Assembly: GCA_902800045.1 (NCBI GenBank)
Contig: CADCCZ010000005.1
Location: 225,764-289,763, forward strand
DNA from: an uncultured Bacteroidia bacterium
GTDB taxonomy: Bacteria > Bacteroidota > Bacteroidia > Bacteroidales > ML635J-15
Length of the DNA: 64,000 bases
Reading direction: 5' to 3'
In this document: piece by piece, positions 43,333 to 51,449 of the stretch
Numbering within the stretch: position 1 is the stretch's first letter
How the letters are laid out: each line of letters opens with the position of its first letter
Position numbers and translations under genes: made by a program
The notes under the pieces: model-generated
Told to the model about the DNA's origin: nothing
What the model saw: only the letters and a program-made list of their open reading frames with translations
Databases searched by the model: none

Positions 43333-43528
43333 CAAAACATGTACCATATTTTTTTTGCAGACAACCTATAACAAGCTTTACCTTTTTCATATAGTACTGA
43401 CGCTAAATCTTGCGTTTCAACAACCATAAAGAAATTCAAGAACTTCACCTCAAACAAATCATTTCAAATCTTTAAATCATTGAATTATGGAATTTTTAAA
43501 TCAGCGAAGCTAATCATTGAATTTTTGT

Positions 43529-43536
43529 TATCTTTG
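43529..43536 (+). promoter_or_regulatory. -7 box TATCTTTG for the suf operon
   Basis: TATCTTTG lies 24 bases before sufB. The 288-bp gap upstream also holds two ATCATTGAATT repeats (about 43478 and 43513) and the divergent lipoprotein promoter. No other gene is seen in it. Confidence 0.6.
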
Positions 43537-43560
43537 CAACCCTAAATAAAGAAGAAGAAA

Positions 43561-45015
43561 ATGTCTGAAAACACACAGGACAAGGAACTTATAAAGGAAG
43601 TCACCCAATCGGAATACAAGTACGGGTTCGTTTCCGACATCGAAGCCGATGAAATTCCCGTTGGTCTTACCGAAGAAACGGTACGCTTGATTTCCAAGAA
43701 GAAGGGCGAACCCGAATGGCTGCTCGAATTCCGTCTCAATGCTTTTGAGAAGTGGAAAAACATGGAACAGCCCAACTGGGGACACCTCGACATTCCACCA
43801 ATCGACTACCAGAGCATAATATACTACTCGGCACCGAAGCCGCAGAAAAAACTCAACTCGCTCGACGAAATCGACCCCGAAATAAAGAGCACCTTCGACA
43901 AGCTCGGCATTCCGCTCGACGAGCAGAAGCGCCTTTCGGGCGTGGCCGTCGATGCCGTAATGGACAGCGTTTCGGTGAAGACAACTTTCCAGGAACGACT
44001 TGCCGAAGATGGAATCATCTTCTGCTCGTTCAGCGAAGCAGTGAAAAACCACCCCGACCTCGTGCGCAAGTACATGGGCAAGGTGGTACCATCGGGCGAC
44101 AACTATTTTGCAGCGCTAAACTCGGCAGTGTTCAGCGACGGCTCGTTCTGCTACATTCCAAAGGGAGTACGCTGCCCGATTGAACTTTCGACCTACTTCC
44201 GCATAAACGCAAGCAACACCGGCCAGTTCGAGCGCACATTGATAGTCGCCGACGAAGGCGCGTATGTTAGCTACATGGAAGGCTGCACCGCACCACAGCG
44301 CGACGAGAACCAACTTCACGCTGCAATAGTGGAAATAATTGCCGAGAACGATGCCGAAGTAAAATACTCAACCGTACAGAACTGGTACCCAGGCAATAAG
44401 GAAGGCAAAGGCGGTATCTACAACTTCGTAACCAAGCGCGGACTTTGCAACGGAAAGAACTCAAAGATCAGCTGGGCGCAGGTCGAAACAGGTTCGGCAA
44501 TCACATGGAAATACCCGAGCACAGTGCTCAAGGGCGACAATTCGGTTTCGGAATTCTACTCGGTAGCCGTAACCAACAATTTCCAGCAGGCCGACACCGG
44601 CTCGAAGATGATTCACATCGGCAAAAATACCAGCAGTACGATAGTATCTAAAGGTATTTCGGCAGGACGCAGCCAGAACTCGTACCGCGGAATGGTGAAA
44701 ATCGGTAAGAACGCCGACAACGCCCGCAATTTTTCGCAATGCGACTCGCTGCTTATGGGCGACAAGTGCGGAGCCCACACCTTCCCCACCCTCGATGTGA
44801 ACAACGAAACAGCCATCGTGGAGCACGAAGCTACGACTTCGAAAATCAGCGAAGACCAGATTTTCTACTGCAACCAGCGCGGAATCTCAACCGAAACAGC
44901 TATCGGACTGATTGTTAACGGCTACGCCAAGGAAGTCATCAGCCGTCTGCCGATGGAGTTCGCCGTCGAAGCCCAGAAACTGCTGCAAATAAGCTTGGAG
45001 GGTAGCGTCGGATAA
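43561..45015 (+). CDS. sufB: Fe-S cluster assembly protein SufB
   Basis: A 484-residue scaffold component of the SUF machinery. The SufB beta-helix core is clear: [90 protein letters not shown], and the C-terminal [29 protein letters not shown]. With SufC and SufD it assembles Fe-S clusters. First gene of the operon. The next gene in it is not sufC but a helical protein, and palindromic repeats lie between. Confidence 0.95.
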   Translation: MSENTQDKELIKEVTQSEYKYGFVSDIEADEIPVGLTEETVRLISKKKGEPEWLLEFRLNAFEKWKNMEQPNWGHLDIPPIDYQSIIYYSAPKPQKKLNSLDEIDPEIKSTFDKLGIPLDEQKRLSGVAVDAVMDSVSVKTTFQERLAEDGIIFCSFSEAVKNHPDLVRKYMGKVVPSGDNYFAALNSAVFSDGSFCYIPKGVRCPIELSTYFRINASNTGQFERTLIVADEGAYVSYMEGCTAPQRDENQLHAAIVEIIAENDAEVKYSTVQNWYPGNKEGKGGIYNFVTKRGLCNGKNSKISWAQVETGSAITWKYPSTVLKGDNSVSEFYSVAVTNNFQQADTGSKMIHIGKNTSSTIVSKGISAGRSQNSYRGMVKIGKNADNARNFSQCDSLLMGDKCGAHTFPTLDVNNETAIVEHEATTSKISEDQIFYCNQRGISTETAIGLIVNGYAKEVISRLPMEFAVEAQKLLQISLEGSVG

Positions 45016-45023
45016 ACCGTAAG

Positions 45024-45062
45024 GACGATGCATGCATCGTCACAAAAGATGCACGCATCGTC
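45024..45062. repeat. GACGATGCA palindrome with a partial second copy
   Basis: GACGATGCATGCATCGTC (45024-45041) is an 18-bp perfect palindrome. A related GATGCACGCATCGTC follows at 45048-45062. A relative lies at 45572-45591, so the gene between sufB and sufC is flanked by this family. Confidence 0.75.
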
Positions 45063-45078
45063 ATAGATACAAACAACA

Positions 45079-45627
45079 ATGGAAAGACAAAACGACATAC
45101 TACCCATTCTCACAGTCAAGCACTTCGATGTGAAGTCAACGACCAACCACCTGCTGGTGAACAAACAGCAGATTGGTAGTTTTGTCGCCATTTCGCTCGA
45201 AAACGAGCCTTTCTCGTGGCGGGCAAGCTGGGTTCTGTGCAAATATGCAGAACGAAAAGCCAGCGACATACAGCCATACGCACAAATGCTCATCGACAAC
45301 CTACCCAACATCGCAAAGCCAGGACACCGTCGCGAAACTCTGAAGATACTCTCTCACTTGCAACTTGACGAAAGACAAAGCTGCGATGTAATGGACTTCT
45401 GTTTCGACAGCATAAAGGACAACAAGCTACAGGCATCAGTCCGCTCTGCCGCCTACGACATGCTCATGAAAATCGGAGAGCAATACCCCGAAATCAGATC
45501 TGAAGCCATAGCAATCTTCGACGACACCAAGGACTACTATCCTCACGGAATCCGAAAATCAATATATGTAAAGACGATGTGCCCATCGTCTCATAATAAC
45601 AACGCAAAAAACATATCACTATGCTAA
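45079..45627 (+). CDS. Helical-repeat protein inside the suf operon
   Basis: A 182-residue, largely alpha-helical protein resembling ARM/HEAT-type repeats (FSWRASWVLCKYAER, PGHRRETLKILSHLQLD, ASVRSAAYDMLMKIGEQYPEIRSEAIAIFDD). No named family and no signal peptide. It lies between sufB and sufC and overlaps sufC by seven bases. Its last ~20 residues (from about VKTMCPSSH) are encoded by a palindromic repeat and A-rich DNA, so the original C-terminus may have been replaced. Role in Fe-S biogenesis is only inferred from position. Confidence 0.7.
   Translation: MERQNDILPILTVKHFDVKSTTNHLLVNKQQIGSFVAISLENEPFSWRASWVLCKYAERKASDIQPYAQMLIDNLPNIAKPGHRRETLKILSHLQLDERQSCDVMDFCFDSIKDNKLQASVRSAAYDMLMKIGEQYPEIRSEAIAIFDDTKDYYPHGIRKSIYVKTMCPSSHNNNAKNISLC
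45572..45591. repeat. AGACGATG palindrome at the 3' end of the helical gene
   Basis: AGACGATGTG (45572-45581) and CCCATCGTCT (45582-45591) are inverted arms with one mismatch. It lies inside the coding sequence, near its end. Confidence 0.65.
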
Positions 45628-46373
45628 CAATAAAGAACCTTCATGCCGAAATAAACGGCAAAGAAATACTAAAAGGTATAAACCTTGAAATAAAAGAGGG
45701 CGAAGTTCACGCCATAATGGGACCTAACGGTTCGGGAAAATCGACCTTGTCGGCTGTACTAACCGGCAACGAAAACTACAAAGTTACCGAAGGCGAGGTT
45801 ATCTTCAAAGGTCGCAACCTCCTCGAAATGAGTGTGGAACAGCGTGCCAAGGAAGGCATTTTCCTTAGCTTCCAGTATCCGGTTGAAATACCTGGCGTAA
45901 GCATGATAAACTTCATGAAGACCGCCATCAACGAACAGCGCAAATACCGCGGTTTGCCCGAACTGACAGCATCGGAATTCCTGAAATACACCCGAGAAAT
46001 GAAAGAGTTCGTAGAACTGAAGGACGACCTTGCAAACCGTCAGGTGAATGTAGGATTCTCGGGGGGTGAAAAGAAGCGCAACGAAATTTTCCAGATGGCA
46101 ATGCTCCGCCCCTGCCTCTCAATTCTCGACGAAACCGACTCTGGCCTCGACATCGATGCTCTCAGAATAGTTGCTAACGGAGTCAACAAGCTCAAAACTC
46201 CCGAAACATCGTGCATAGTTATCACTCACTACCAGAGGCTTCTCGATTTCATCGTCCCCGATGTGGTTCACATCCTCTACAACGGACGCATCGTGAAGAC
46301 TGCGGGCAAGGAACTGGCCCTCGAACTCGAAGAGAAAGGTTACGGATGGATTAAGGAACAGCTCGGAGAATAG
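45621..46373 (+). CDS. sufC: Fe-S cluster assembly ATPase SufC
   Basis: A 250-residue ABC-type ATPase. Walker A is GPNGSGKST (34-42), the Q-loop is FLSFQYPVEIPGVSM, the signature is FSGGEKKRNEIFQM, Walker B is CLSILDETDSGLDID and the switch His is in VITHYQRLLDF. It works with SufB and SufD in the cytoplasm; ATP binding reshapes the scaffold for cluster formation. Co-transcribed with sufD four bases downstream. Confidence 0.95.
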   Translation: MLTIKNLHAEINGKEILKGINLEIKEGEVHAIMGPNGSGKSTLSAVLTGNENYKVTEGEVIFKGRNLLEMSVEQRAKEGIFLSFQYPVEIPGVSMINFMKTAINEQRKYRGLPELTASEFLKYTREMKEFVELKDDLANRQVNVGFSGGEKKRNEIFQMAMLRPCLSILDETDSGLDIDALRIVANGVNKLKTPETSCIVITHYQRLLDFIVPDVVHILYNGRIVKTAGKELALELEEKGYGWIKEQLGE

Positions 46374-46377
46374 AATC

Positions 46378-47730
46378 ATGGACATCAATAAAAAATACAT
46401 AGACATCTTTGAAAGTTGCGCCGAACAGTTCCGCAAGTCCGACACCGACTTCATGTTCGCCAAGCGCAAACAGGCATTGGAAGACTTCCGCAAAAACGGA
46501 CTTCCAACTGCCAAGACCGAGAATTACCGCAACTTCAACATAGCCGACATTTTCAGCACCGAGTTCGGCAATGTCCTGCAAAGCAAGACAAACATCGACT
46601 TGAACGAATATTTCAAGTGCGAGGTCGAAAACATGGATGCAGAAGTGGTTCTCGTGTCGAACGGAATGTACTACGACCAGAACAAGGTTCTTCCAGACAA
46701 GGCTATAATCTGCAGCCTAAAGGAAGCACAGACAAAGCACCGCGACATTTTCGAAAAATACTACAACACAAGCGCAGCCAACTTCGGCGACGGCTTTGTA
46801 AACCTAAGCACAATGCTCGCCGACGACGGACTTTTCGTCTATATCCCCGACAATGTCCGCCTCGAAAAGACTTTGCAGATAATAAACCTCAATCACGGAT
46901 TCGGCAGCAAGAACATTGTAAAGCGCAACCTTATTGTTTTGGGCGAAAACTCGTCGTTGTCGGTTGTTGTGTGCGACCATACGCTCAATAGCAGCAGCAA
47001 TTTTGTAATCGACACTACCGAATCGTTCATTGGCAAGGGTTCAAAGCTCACGCACTACACAATCCAGAACGAACCCGACAAGTCGAGCCTCGTTAGCAAC
47101 CATCTTGCTGAATTGCAAGGCGATGCAAATATCGAATCGTTTGTGCTGACGCTACACGGCGGAATCGTTCGCAACAATCTGCGTGTGCGTTTCAACGGCG
47201 AGCATTCCGACGCCAACCTGCTCGGACTTTACCTCATCGACCGCAAGCAATATGTTGACAACTACACACTTATCGAGCACCTTGTTCCAAACTGCAACAG
47301 CAACGAACTTTACAAGGGCATACTCGACGAGCAGGCTCGCGGTTCGTTTATGGGAAAAATCATCGTCCACGAGGGCGCACAGAAGACGGCAGCCTACCAG
47401 ACAAACCGCAACCTATGCCTCACTGGCGATGCCCGTATGACAACCAAACCGCAGTTGGAAATCTATGCCGACGATGTTCAGTGCAGCCACGGCGCAACCG
47501 TAGGTCAGCTCGACGAAGAAGCGTTGTTCTACCTTCGTCAGCGCGGAATTAGCACCAAGGAAGCCAAGCTGATGCTTATGTTCGCCTTTGCCAACGACAT
47601 TCTGATGAATATGCACATTGAACCACTGAAGGAACGCATCTCGAACATGATAAATTCTCGTCTGCGTGGCGAACTTTCAGAATGCAGCAACTGTCTGCTC
47701 AACTGCGAAGGCGGCAACTGCAAGGCGTAA
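46378..47730 (+). CDS. sufD: Fe-S cluster assembly protein SufD
   Basis: A 450-residue SufB paralogue. The N-terminal helices (ALEDFRKNGLPTAKTENYRNFNIADIF) lead into the beta-helix, and the C-terminal region is GRVSIGQ-like: GATVGQLDEEALFYLRQRGISTKEAKLMLMFAFANDIL. The tail ends CSNCLLNCEGGNCKA with four Cys. It completes the SufBC2D complex. No sufS, sufE or sufU gene follows; the operon ends at a strong hairpin. Confidence 0.93.
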   Translation: MDINKKYIDIFESCAEQFRKSDTDFMFAKRKQALEDFRKNGLPTAKTENYRNFNIADIFSTEFGNVLQSKTNIDLNEYFKCEVENMDAEVVLVSNGMYYDQNKVLPDKAIICSLKEAQTKHRDIFEKYYNTSAANFGDGFVNLSTMLADDGLFVYIPDNVRLEKTLQIINLNHGFGSKNIVKRNLIVLGENSSLSVVVCDHTLNSSSNFVIDTTESFIGKGSKLTHYTIQNEPDKSSLVSNHLAELQGDANIESFVLTLHGGIVRNNLRVRFNGEHSDANLLGLYLIDRKQYVDNYTLIEHLVPNCNSNELYKGILDEQARGSFMGKIIVHEGAQKTAAYQTNRNLCLTGDARMTTKPQLEIYADDVQCSHGATVGQLDEEALFYLRQRGISTKEAKLMLMFAFANDILMNMHIEPLKERISNMINSRLRGELSECSNCLLNCEGGNCKA

Positions 47731-47747
47731 TACATTGCAAACAACAT

Positions 47748-47779
47748 AAAAAACGCTTCGGAAATCCGAGGCGTTTTTT
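47748..47779. terminator. Bidirectional terminator between sufD and the DUF4857 gene
   Basis: AACGCTTCGGA (47752-47762) pairs with TCCGAGGCGTT (47765-47775), one mismatch, flanked by A run upstream and T run downstream. It can serve sufD and the convergent ABC operon. Confidence 0.85.
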
Positions 47780-47786
47780 CTATATT

Positions 47787-48881
47787 CTATTCCCCAAATA
47801 TCGCCACTCGTGGCCAAACATCGCCATCAAGCCCCGACAGGAATTTCAACTGAATAGGAATCAGAATGTTGCCTATTCGTTGCAGTTTGGTAGGTTCTTC
47901 TGTGGGAACCTCGTAGGATTTCAGACAATGCAAATCGTCGGCAGCAAGCGCAAAATAGCGAAGCTGGTCGCCCGATGAAACGCTTACCGTCCAGTCGTGG
48001 AAGTTGCCAATTATCATCATTCCATCGGTTTCAGGATTGAAATCGGGGATTTCTGCTTTCCGAAATCCATAATTCTTGGCATCAAGCATCCAGAAACGAT
48101 TTTCGGTGTCGCTAATGAACGCCAAGGAACGCTGATTGCGGAATTCGGTGACAAAAATGTGCTTCGGCACTATGCCATCGGGCAACTCGATATGTCGCAA
48201 GTAAGGTCGTCCGCGCTGCATTTTCAGGTGGAAAAGCTTGTCGTTTGAATCGGTGATAAGATAGCCGTTGTCGTATTCCTTCTTTGTGGTCGGATTTCCC
48301 GAAATAATGTGCGCTGGGAAAGCAAAACCTTTCTGTACAAACATTTTAGTGAACAAATCGGATTTCGTCTCGTCAACCGAATTTGTTGCCATATCAACAA
48401 ATTCGATGGCATTTTCCGTAATGCGGAACACATCGGTCGGCATTTCCAAATCGACACGCCCCGACATTGATTCCATCAGCGGATAAAGTGCGATTTCCCT
48501 CTTGTTCACAGCAGCAGGTGCAGTCTTGAATGTAAAATTCTCGTTCTGTATGAATTTCGCACTCACTGGACGACCATATAAGGTGTCGGGCAATTTCTCA
48601 TTCACAATCAACTGCTTGCAATAAAAAGTAGGCAGCATTTCATAAAACTGCGCCTCAGTGTACTCGTTGGCGTGCGCGTCGTAGTAATGTTTTCCCGAAT
48701 CCTCGTTCTTGAACATTGCAAAGTCATCAATGCCGGCGCTATACAAGGTGAATGGCGGTTTGTCGGAAGTGTCGGCTGCGAAATGGAACGCCCAAGTAAG
48801 AATCCACACGACAAGAAATGCGCATACGCAGACGAAAAATGTGCGTCCAACAATCACCAAAAGTTTCTCTATCTTATTCAT
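47787..48881 (-). CDS. DUF4857-family membrane-anchored protein of an ABC exporter
   Basis: A 364-residue protein with one N-terminal helix (LLVIVGRTFFVCVCAFLVVWILTWAF) and a large extracytoplasmic beta-rich domain (PFTLYSAGIDDFAMFKNEDSGKHYYDAHANEY, LFHLKMQRGRPYLRHIELPDG, HIFVTEFRNQRSLAFISDTENRFWML). It matches the DUF4857 family known from Bacteroidales ABC loci. It begins two bases after the permease gene stop. Function unknown; it may be a periplasmic accessory of the exporter. Confidence 0.8.
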   Translation of the reverse strand: MNKIEKLLVIVGRTFFVCVCAFLVVWILTWAFHFAADTSDKPPFTLYSAGIDDFAMFKNEDSGKHYYDAHANEYTEAQFYEMLPTFYCKQLIVNEKLPDTLYGRPVSAKFIQNENFTFKTAPAAVNKREIALYPLMESMSGRVDLEMPTDVFRITENAIEFVDMATNSVDETKSDLFTKMFVQKGFAFPAHIISGNPTTKKEYDNGYLITDSNDKLFHLKMQRGRPYLRHIELPDGIVPKHIFVTEFRNQRSLAFISDTENRFWMLDAKNYGFRKAEIPDFNPETDGMMIIGNFHDWTVSVSSGDQLRYFALAADDLHCLKSYEVPTEEPTKLQRIGNILIPIQLKFLSGLDGDVWPRVAIFGE

Positions 48882-48883
48882 AA

Positions 48884-49540
48884 TTACTCCTTTCCTTCCT
48901 TAAAACGAACAACCGACAAAAGTGGCAATGCCAAGCTCACAACGACAAGCCCCGCCAACCACGGCAACAGCCTATTGTATGCTTCGGGTGCTGGCGACAT
49001 ATAGAAAACCCGCAGGCAGGCAATGGAAATCAAGATGTTGAGAATCCGTCTGCGCCAAACCGGTTCAAGACAAATCCAAGCAACAAGTATGTATGCCGAC
49101 AAACCAGCCAGATACCACGGCAGGGCAGTTAGAACAATGTGCCAGACTATTTCGTTGGCAAAAAAAGTCTGCAAGCCAAGCAGGAGCATAACAAGATTGC
49201 CACAGAACAGCAATGCAAGGCATCCGAAGCCAAACAGAAGCATCTCCATTACCGAGCGCACATATCCGCGTGGCAGGTGCATTGTGAGTTTCAGCCGTTT
49301 ATGCACCAGTTCGGGTACAAACTGAACCACAGCAGCCACAATCCCCACCAACAGCGGAACATACCGCAGCATATCAATGAAAATGGCATCGCGAAACATC
49401 GCAACCTCCCACAGATGGGCGGCACCTTTCAGCGACACCAGCCTGTTGATGTTCAAAAGCACATATACACAAAGTGCGAAAGTTGTCAGCAATGCAACCG
49501 CATAAAACCAACGAGTTTTTATCCATTCCTTGTAAAGCAT
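48884..49540 (-). CDS. ABC transporter permease-type membrane protein
   Basis: A 218-residue membrane protein with about six helices (FYAVALLTTFALCVYVLLNI, YVPLLVGIVAAVVQFVPELV, MEMLLFGFGCLALLFCGNLVMLLLGL, IVLTALPWYLAGLSAYILVAWI, IACLRVFYM, LVVVSLALPLLSVV). LVHKRLKLTMHLPRG is the cytoplasmic loop resembling the coupling region of ABC-2 type permeases. It lies between the ATPase and the DUF4857 protein, and would form the pore of that exporter. Confidence 0.75.
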   Translation of the reverse strand: MLYKEWIKTRWFYAVALLTTFALCVYVLLNINRLVSLKGAAHLWEVAMFRDAIFIDMLRYVPLLVGIVAAVVQFVPELVHKRLKLTMHLPRGYVRSVMEMLLFGFGCLALLFCGNLVMLLLGLQTFFANEIVWHIVLTALPWYLAGLSAYILVAWICLEPVWRRRILNILISIACLRVFYMSPAPEAYNRLLPWLAGLVVVSLALPLLSVVRFKEGKE

Positions 49541-49552
49541 AGCGAGATTTGT

Positions 49553-49569
49553 TATTTGATGATTTGATT
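49553..49569. repeat. TTTGATGATTTG arm of composite element I
   Basis: TTATTTGATGATTTGATT lies directly left of a palindrome. Its inverse occurs on the right of the palindrome at 57803-57832, so the two elements share an arm. Confidence 0.6.
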
Positions 49570-49599
49570 TGTAGCGACGTGGCGCGCCGCGTCGCCACA
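49570..49599. repeat. 30-bp GTAGCGACG palindrome (family B copy 1)
   Basis: The 15-bp arms TGTAGCGACGTGGCG and CGCCGCGTCGCCACA are inverse with two mismatches; the centre is GGCGCGCC. It lies between the ATPase and permease genes of an ABC operon. A second copy is at 57803-57832. Confidence 0.75.
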
Positions 49600-49652
49600 G
49601 ATTATCAATTATCCATTATCAATTATCCATTGTTAATTGTCCATTATCCATT
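49600..49652. repeat. AT-rich 'ATTATCCATT' arm of composite element I
   Basis: GATTATCAATTATCCATT is repeated twice, then TGTTAATTG and TCCATTATCCATTC, immediately after the palindrome and just before the ATPase stop at 49655. Confidence 0.7.
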
Positions 49653-49654
49653 CT

Positions 49655-50530
49655 TTAATATTTCCCCGTCAACCCAATAAATGCATCCTCCAAATTAACC
49701 TTTTGCGATGAAAAATCCTCGAAGGCAACACCATTTGCAATCAAACGCGATTTCAGTTCGTCGGCATCCAAGAACGAGCCAAGTTCTACATTGCCACGGA
49801 TTACCGTAGGATGATAGACATCAGCCATTTCGGGCAAAGCGCTGATTTCTGCCAACCTGAAGTTGTACTGACGATATTTGCCAAGCAATTCGTCAACTGG
49901 CATCTGCAAGAGAATTTTACCGTAGTCCATCATTATGCAGTCATCTATGAGCCGCTCCATATCCTGTATTATGTGCGAAGTAAGGAAAACGGTCTTTCCC
50001 GACGATTTCACAAAGTCGCGAAGGTAGTCGATGAACAGACGACGGTAGCCAGGATCAAGTCCGAGCGAAAAGTCGTCAAGTATCAGCAACTTGGGATTCT
50101 GTGCCATCAGAAGTCCGAGTGCCACCTGCGACCGCTGTCCGCACGACATTCGCGAAATGCGCTGGTTCGGTGCGACTTTCAGCATCGACATCAGGTCGTA
50201 ATACACATTCTTGTCCCATTGCGGATAGAATCGGGCATAAAAGCGTTCTATCTGGCGGATAGTCATAAAGCTGTACTGGATATGTCCTTCGATGAGCAGA
50301 CCGATGTCGCGGCGAAGTTCAGGATTCATACCAATTATGTTCTGTCCGAAAATGCGGCATTCTCCGCTACGGGGCTTCAGAAAACCGCTTAGAATGTTGA
50401 TGGTCGTGGTCTTGCCGGTTCCGTTCTTGCCTAAAAGTCCGAGTATGCGACCTTGTGGCACGCTAAAGCTAAGGTTTTCGTATATGCACCTTTTGCCGTA
50501 GTAATGGGTTAGGTTAATGCAATCAATCAT
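49655..50530 (-). CDS. ABC transporter ATP-binding protein
   Basis: A 291-residue ABC ATPase; ATG 50530 gives IDCINLTHYYGKR (a TTG four codons upstream is possible). Walker A is LGKNGTGKTTTI, the Q-loop is GLLIEGHIQYSF, the signature SRMSCGQRSQVALG is slightly divergent (C for G before GQ), Walker B is LLILDDFSLGLDP and the switch is LTSHIIQDMERL. The family is that of BcrA/CcmA-like exporters. It precedes the permease and DUF4857 genes, from which it is separated by a 114-bp repeat. Confidence 0.88.
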   Translation of the reverse strand: MIDCINLTHYYGKRCIYENLSFSVPQGRILGLLGKNGTGKTTTINILSGFLKPRSGECRIFGQNIIGMNPELRRDIGLLIEGHIQYSFMTIRQIERFYARFYPQWDKNVYYDLMSMLKVAPNQRISRMSCGQRSQVALGLLMAQNPKLLILDDFSLGLDPGYRRLFIDYLRDFVKSSGKTVFLTSHIIQDMERLIDDCIMMDYGKILLQMPVDELLGKYRQYNFRLAEISALPEMADVYHPTVIRGNVELGSFLDADELKSRLIANGVAFEDFSSQKVNLEDAFIGLTGKY

Positions 50531-50597
50531 AAAATGTTTCAAGGTTCTGTGGGCTAGGCCCGTTTCAATGGCTGCGCCGTTTATAATTGTTTCTATG

Positions 50598-50647
50598 TTT
50601 GAGATTGTTTGAGGTTGTTTGAGATTGTTTGAATTTGTTTGGTGGTG
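50598..50647. repeat. 10-bp tandem repeat TTTGAGATTG
   Basis: Units TTTGAGATTG, TTTGAGGTTG, TTTGAGATTG, TTTGAATTTG and TTTGGTGGTG follow at exact 10-bp period. They run into TTTGATGATTTGAAAATTTG. It lies upstream of the ABC ATPase gene and could be promoter-proximal. Confidence 0.75.
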
Positions 50648-50680
50648 TTTGATGATTTGAAAATTTGATGTGGGTGTTCA

Positions 50681-50713
50681 TCGTAGGGTTCGGTTTGAAA
50701 CCAAACCCTACGA
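50681..50713. repeat. 33-bp palindromic repeat, family A copy 2
   Basis: TCGTAGGGTTCGGTTT (50681-50696) and AAACCAAACCCTACGA (50698-50713) flank one G. Only three bases differ from the copy at 16781-16813. The right arm is followed by an AT-rich 'ATTATCCATT' arm. Confidence 0.8.
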
Positions 50714-50723
50714 ACACCACACA

Positions 50724-50790
50724 TATAATTATACATTATCCATTATAAATTGTCAATTGTTAATTTTCCATTATTCATTGTCAATTACAT
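50724..50790. repeat. AT-rich 'ATTATCCATT' arm reaching into the lipoprotein gene
   Basis: ATTATACATTATCCATTAT, AAATTGTCAATTGTTAATT and ATTCATTGTCAATTACATT run in series. The last part encodes the C-terminal residues VIDNE and the stop of the adjacent lipoprotein. Confidence 0.65.
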
Positions 50791-51349
50791 TATATTCCAC
50801 CGCATCTATATGATAGAACGACAAATACGCCTTGCCTTCCTTTGCTTTGCGTTCGGCAATCTTTGCACGGAAATCGGCAATGCGGGCTTCGGGGGTATTG
50901 GCTGTTTCCTGACGCGACTGTTTTTCGGCTCCGCAACCCTCGGCACCTTCGCCGTGCTGTTCCATTCCTGCGAGTTCCTTCTCCCATTCGTTCAGGTAGT
51001 CCTCGTCAATGCGCTCTTCACGCACAATGCCCTTTACATAAACAATATGCTCAAGACATTCCTGCTTGAAAGGCTCGCCAAGTTCCACACTTTCAACACG
51101 CAAAACCTGTGTATCGTCGCTGCCCATAAGGAACATCTTGCGTCCGCTGTGACGGCACAAATGCATACACACGCCCTCGACCTCCACAGTATCGCCGACC
51201 ATTGCATCCAGTTTTGCAAGCGCATCGTCAACCTGCATTACCTTTGCTTCGGGAGCTTCTTGTTCAACCTCGGCATTTTTCTTTCCATTGCAGGAAAAAA
51301 GAGCAAATGCTACTAATATTACCGCTAAAAATCCGAAAAATCTCTTCAT
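50771..51349 (-). CDS. Lipoprotein of unknown function with OB-like domain
   Basis: A 192-residue lipoprotein (signal FFGFLAVILVAFALFSC, Cys20). The middle (about 55-125) reads VGDTVEVEGVCMHLCRHSGRK and MLGSDDTQVLRVES-like strands, reminiscent of an OB-fold tRNA/nucleic-acid or metal-binding domain. An Arg/Glu/Lys-rich helical tail follows. Two Cys in CMHLC resemble a metal or haem site but are too few to assign. The last residues are encoded by an AT-rich repeat. Confidence 0.65.
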   Translation of the reverse strand: MKRFFGFLAVILVAFALFSCNGKKNAEVEQEAPEAKVMQVDDALAKLDAMVGDTVEVEGVCMHLCRHSGRKMFLMGSDDTQVLRVESVELGEPFKQECLEHIVYVKGIVREERIDEDYLNEWEKELAGMEQHGEGAEGCGAEKQSRQETANTPEARIADFRAKIAERKAKEGKAYLSFYHIDAVEYNVIDNE

Positions 51350-51370
51350 ATTAATAAATATTTACATTCA

Positions 51371-51427
51371 ACAAAAAAAGCGTCGGGGCCCGAAACATAA
51401 AAGAATATGAACAACATCTGCCCCGAC
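51371..51427 (-). terminator. Long-loop hairpin after the T9SS gene
   Basis: GTCGGGGC (51382-51389) and GCCCCGAC (51420-51427) pair over a 30-base loop. On the minus strand the hairpin is followed by CGCTTTTTTTG, a T run that suits termination of the T9SS gene. The loop is long, so it is less certain. Confidence 0.6.
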
Positions 51428-51449
51428 ATAGGAAATTTAACAAAAAATC

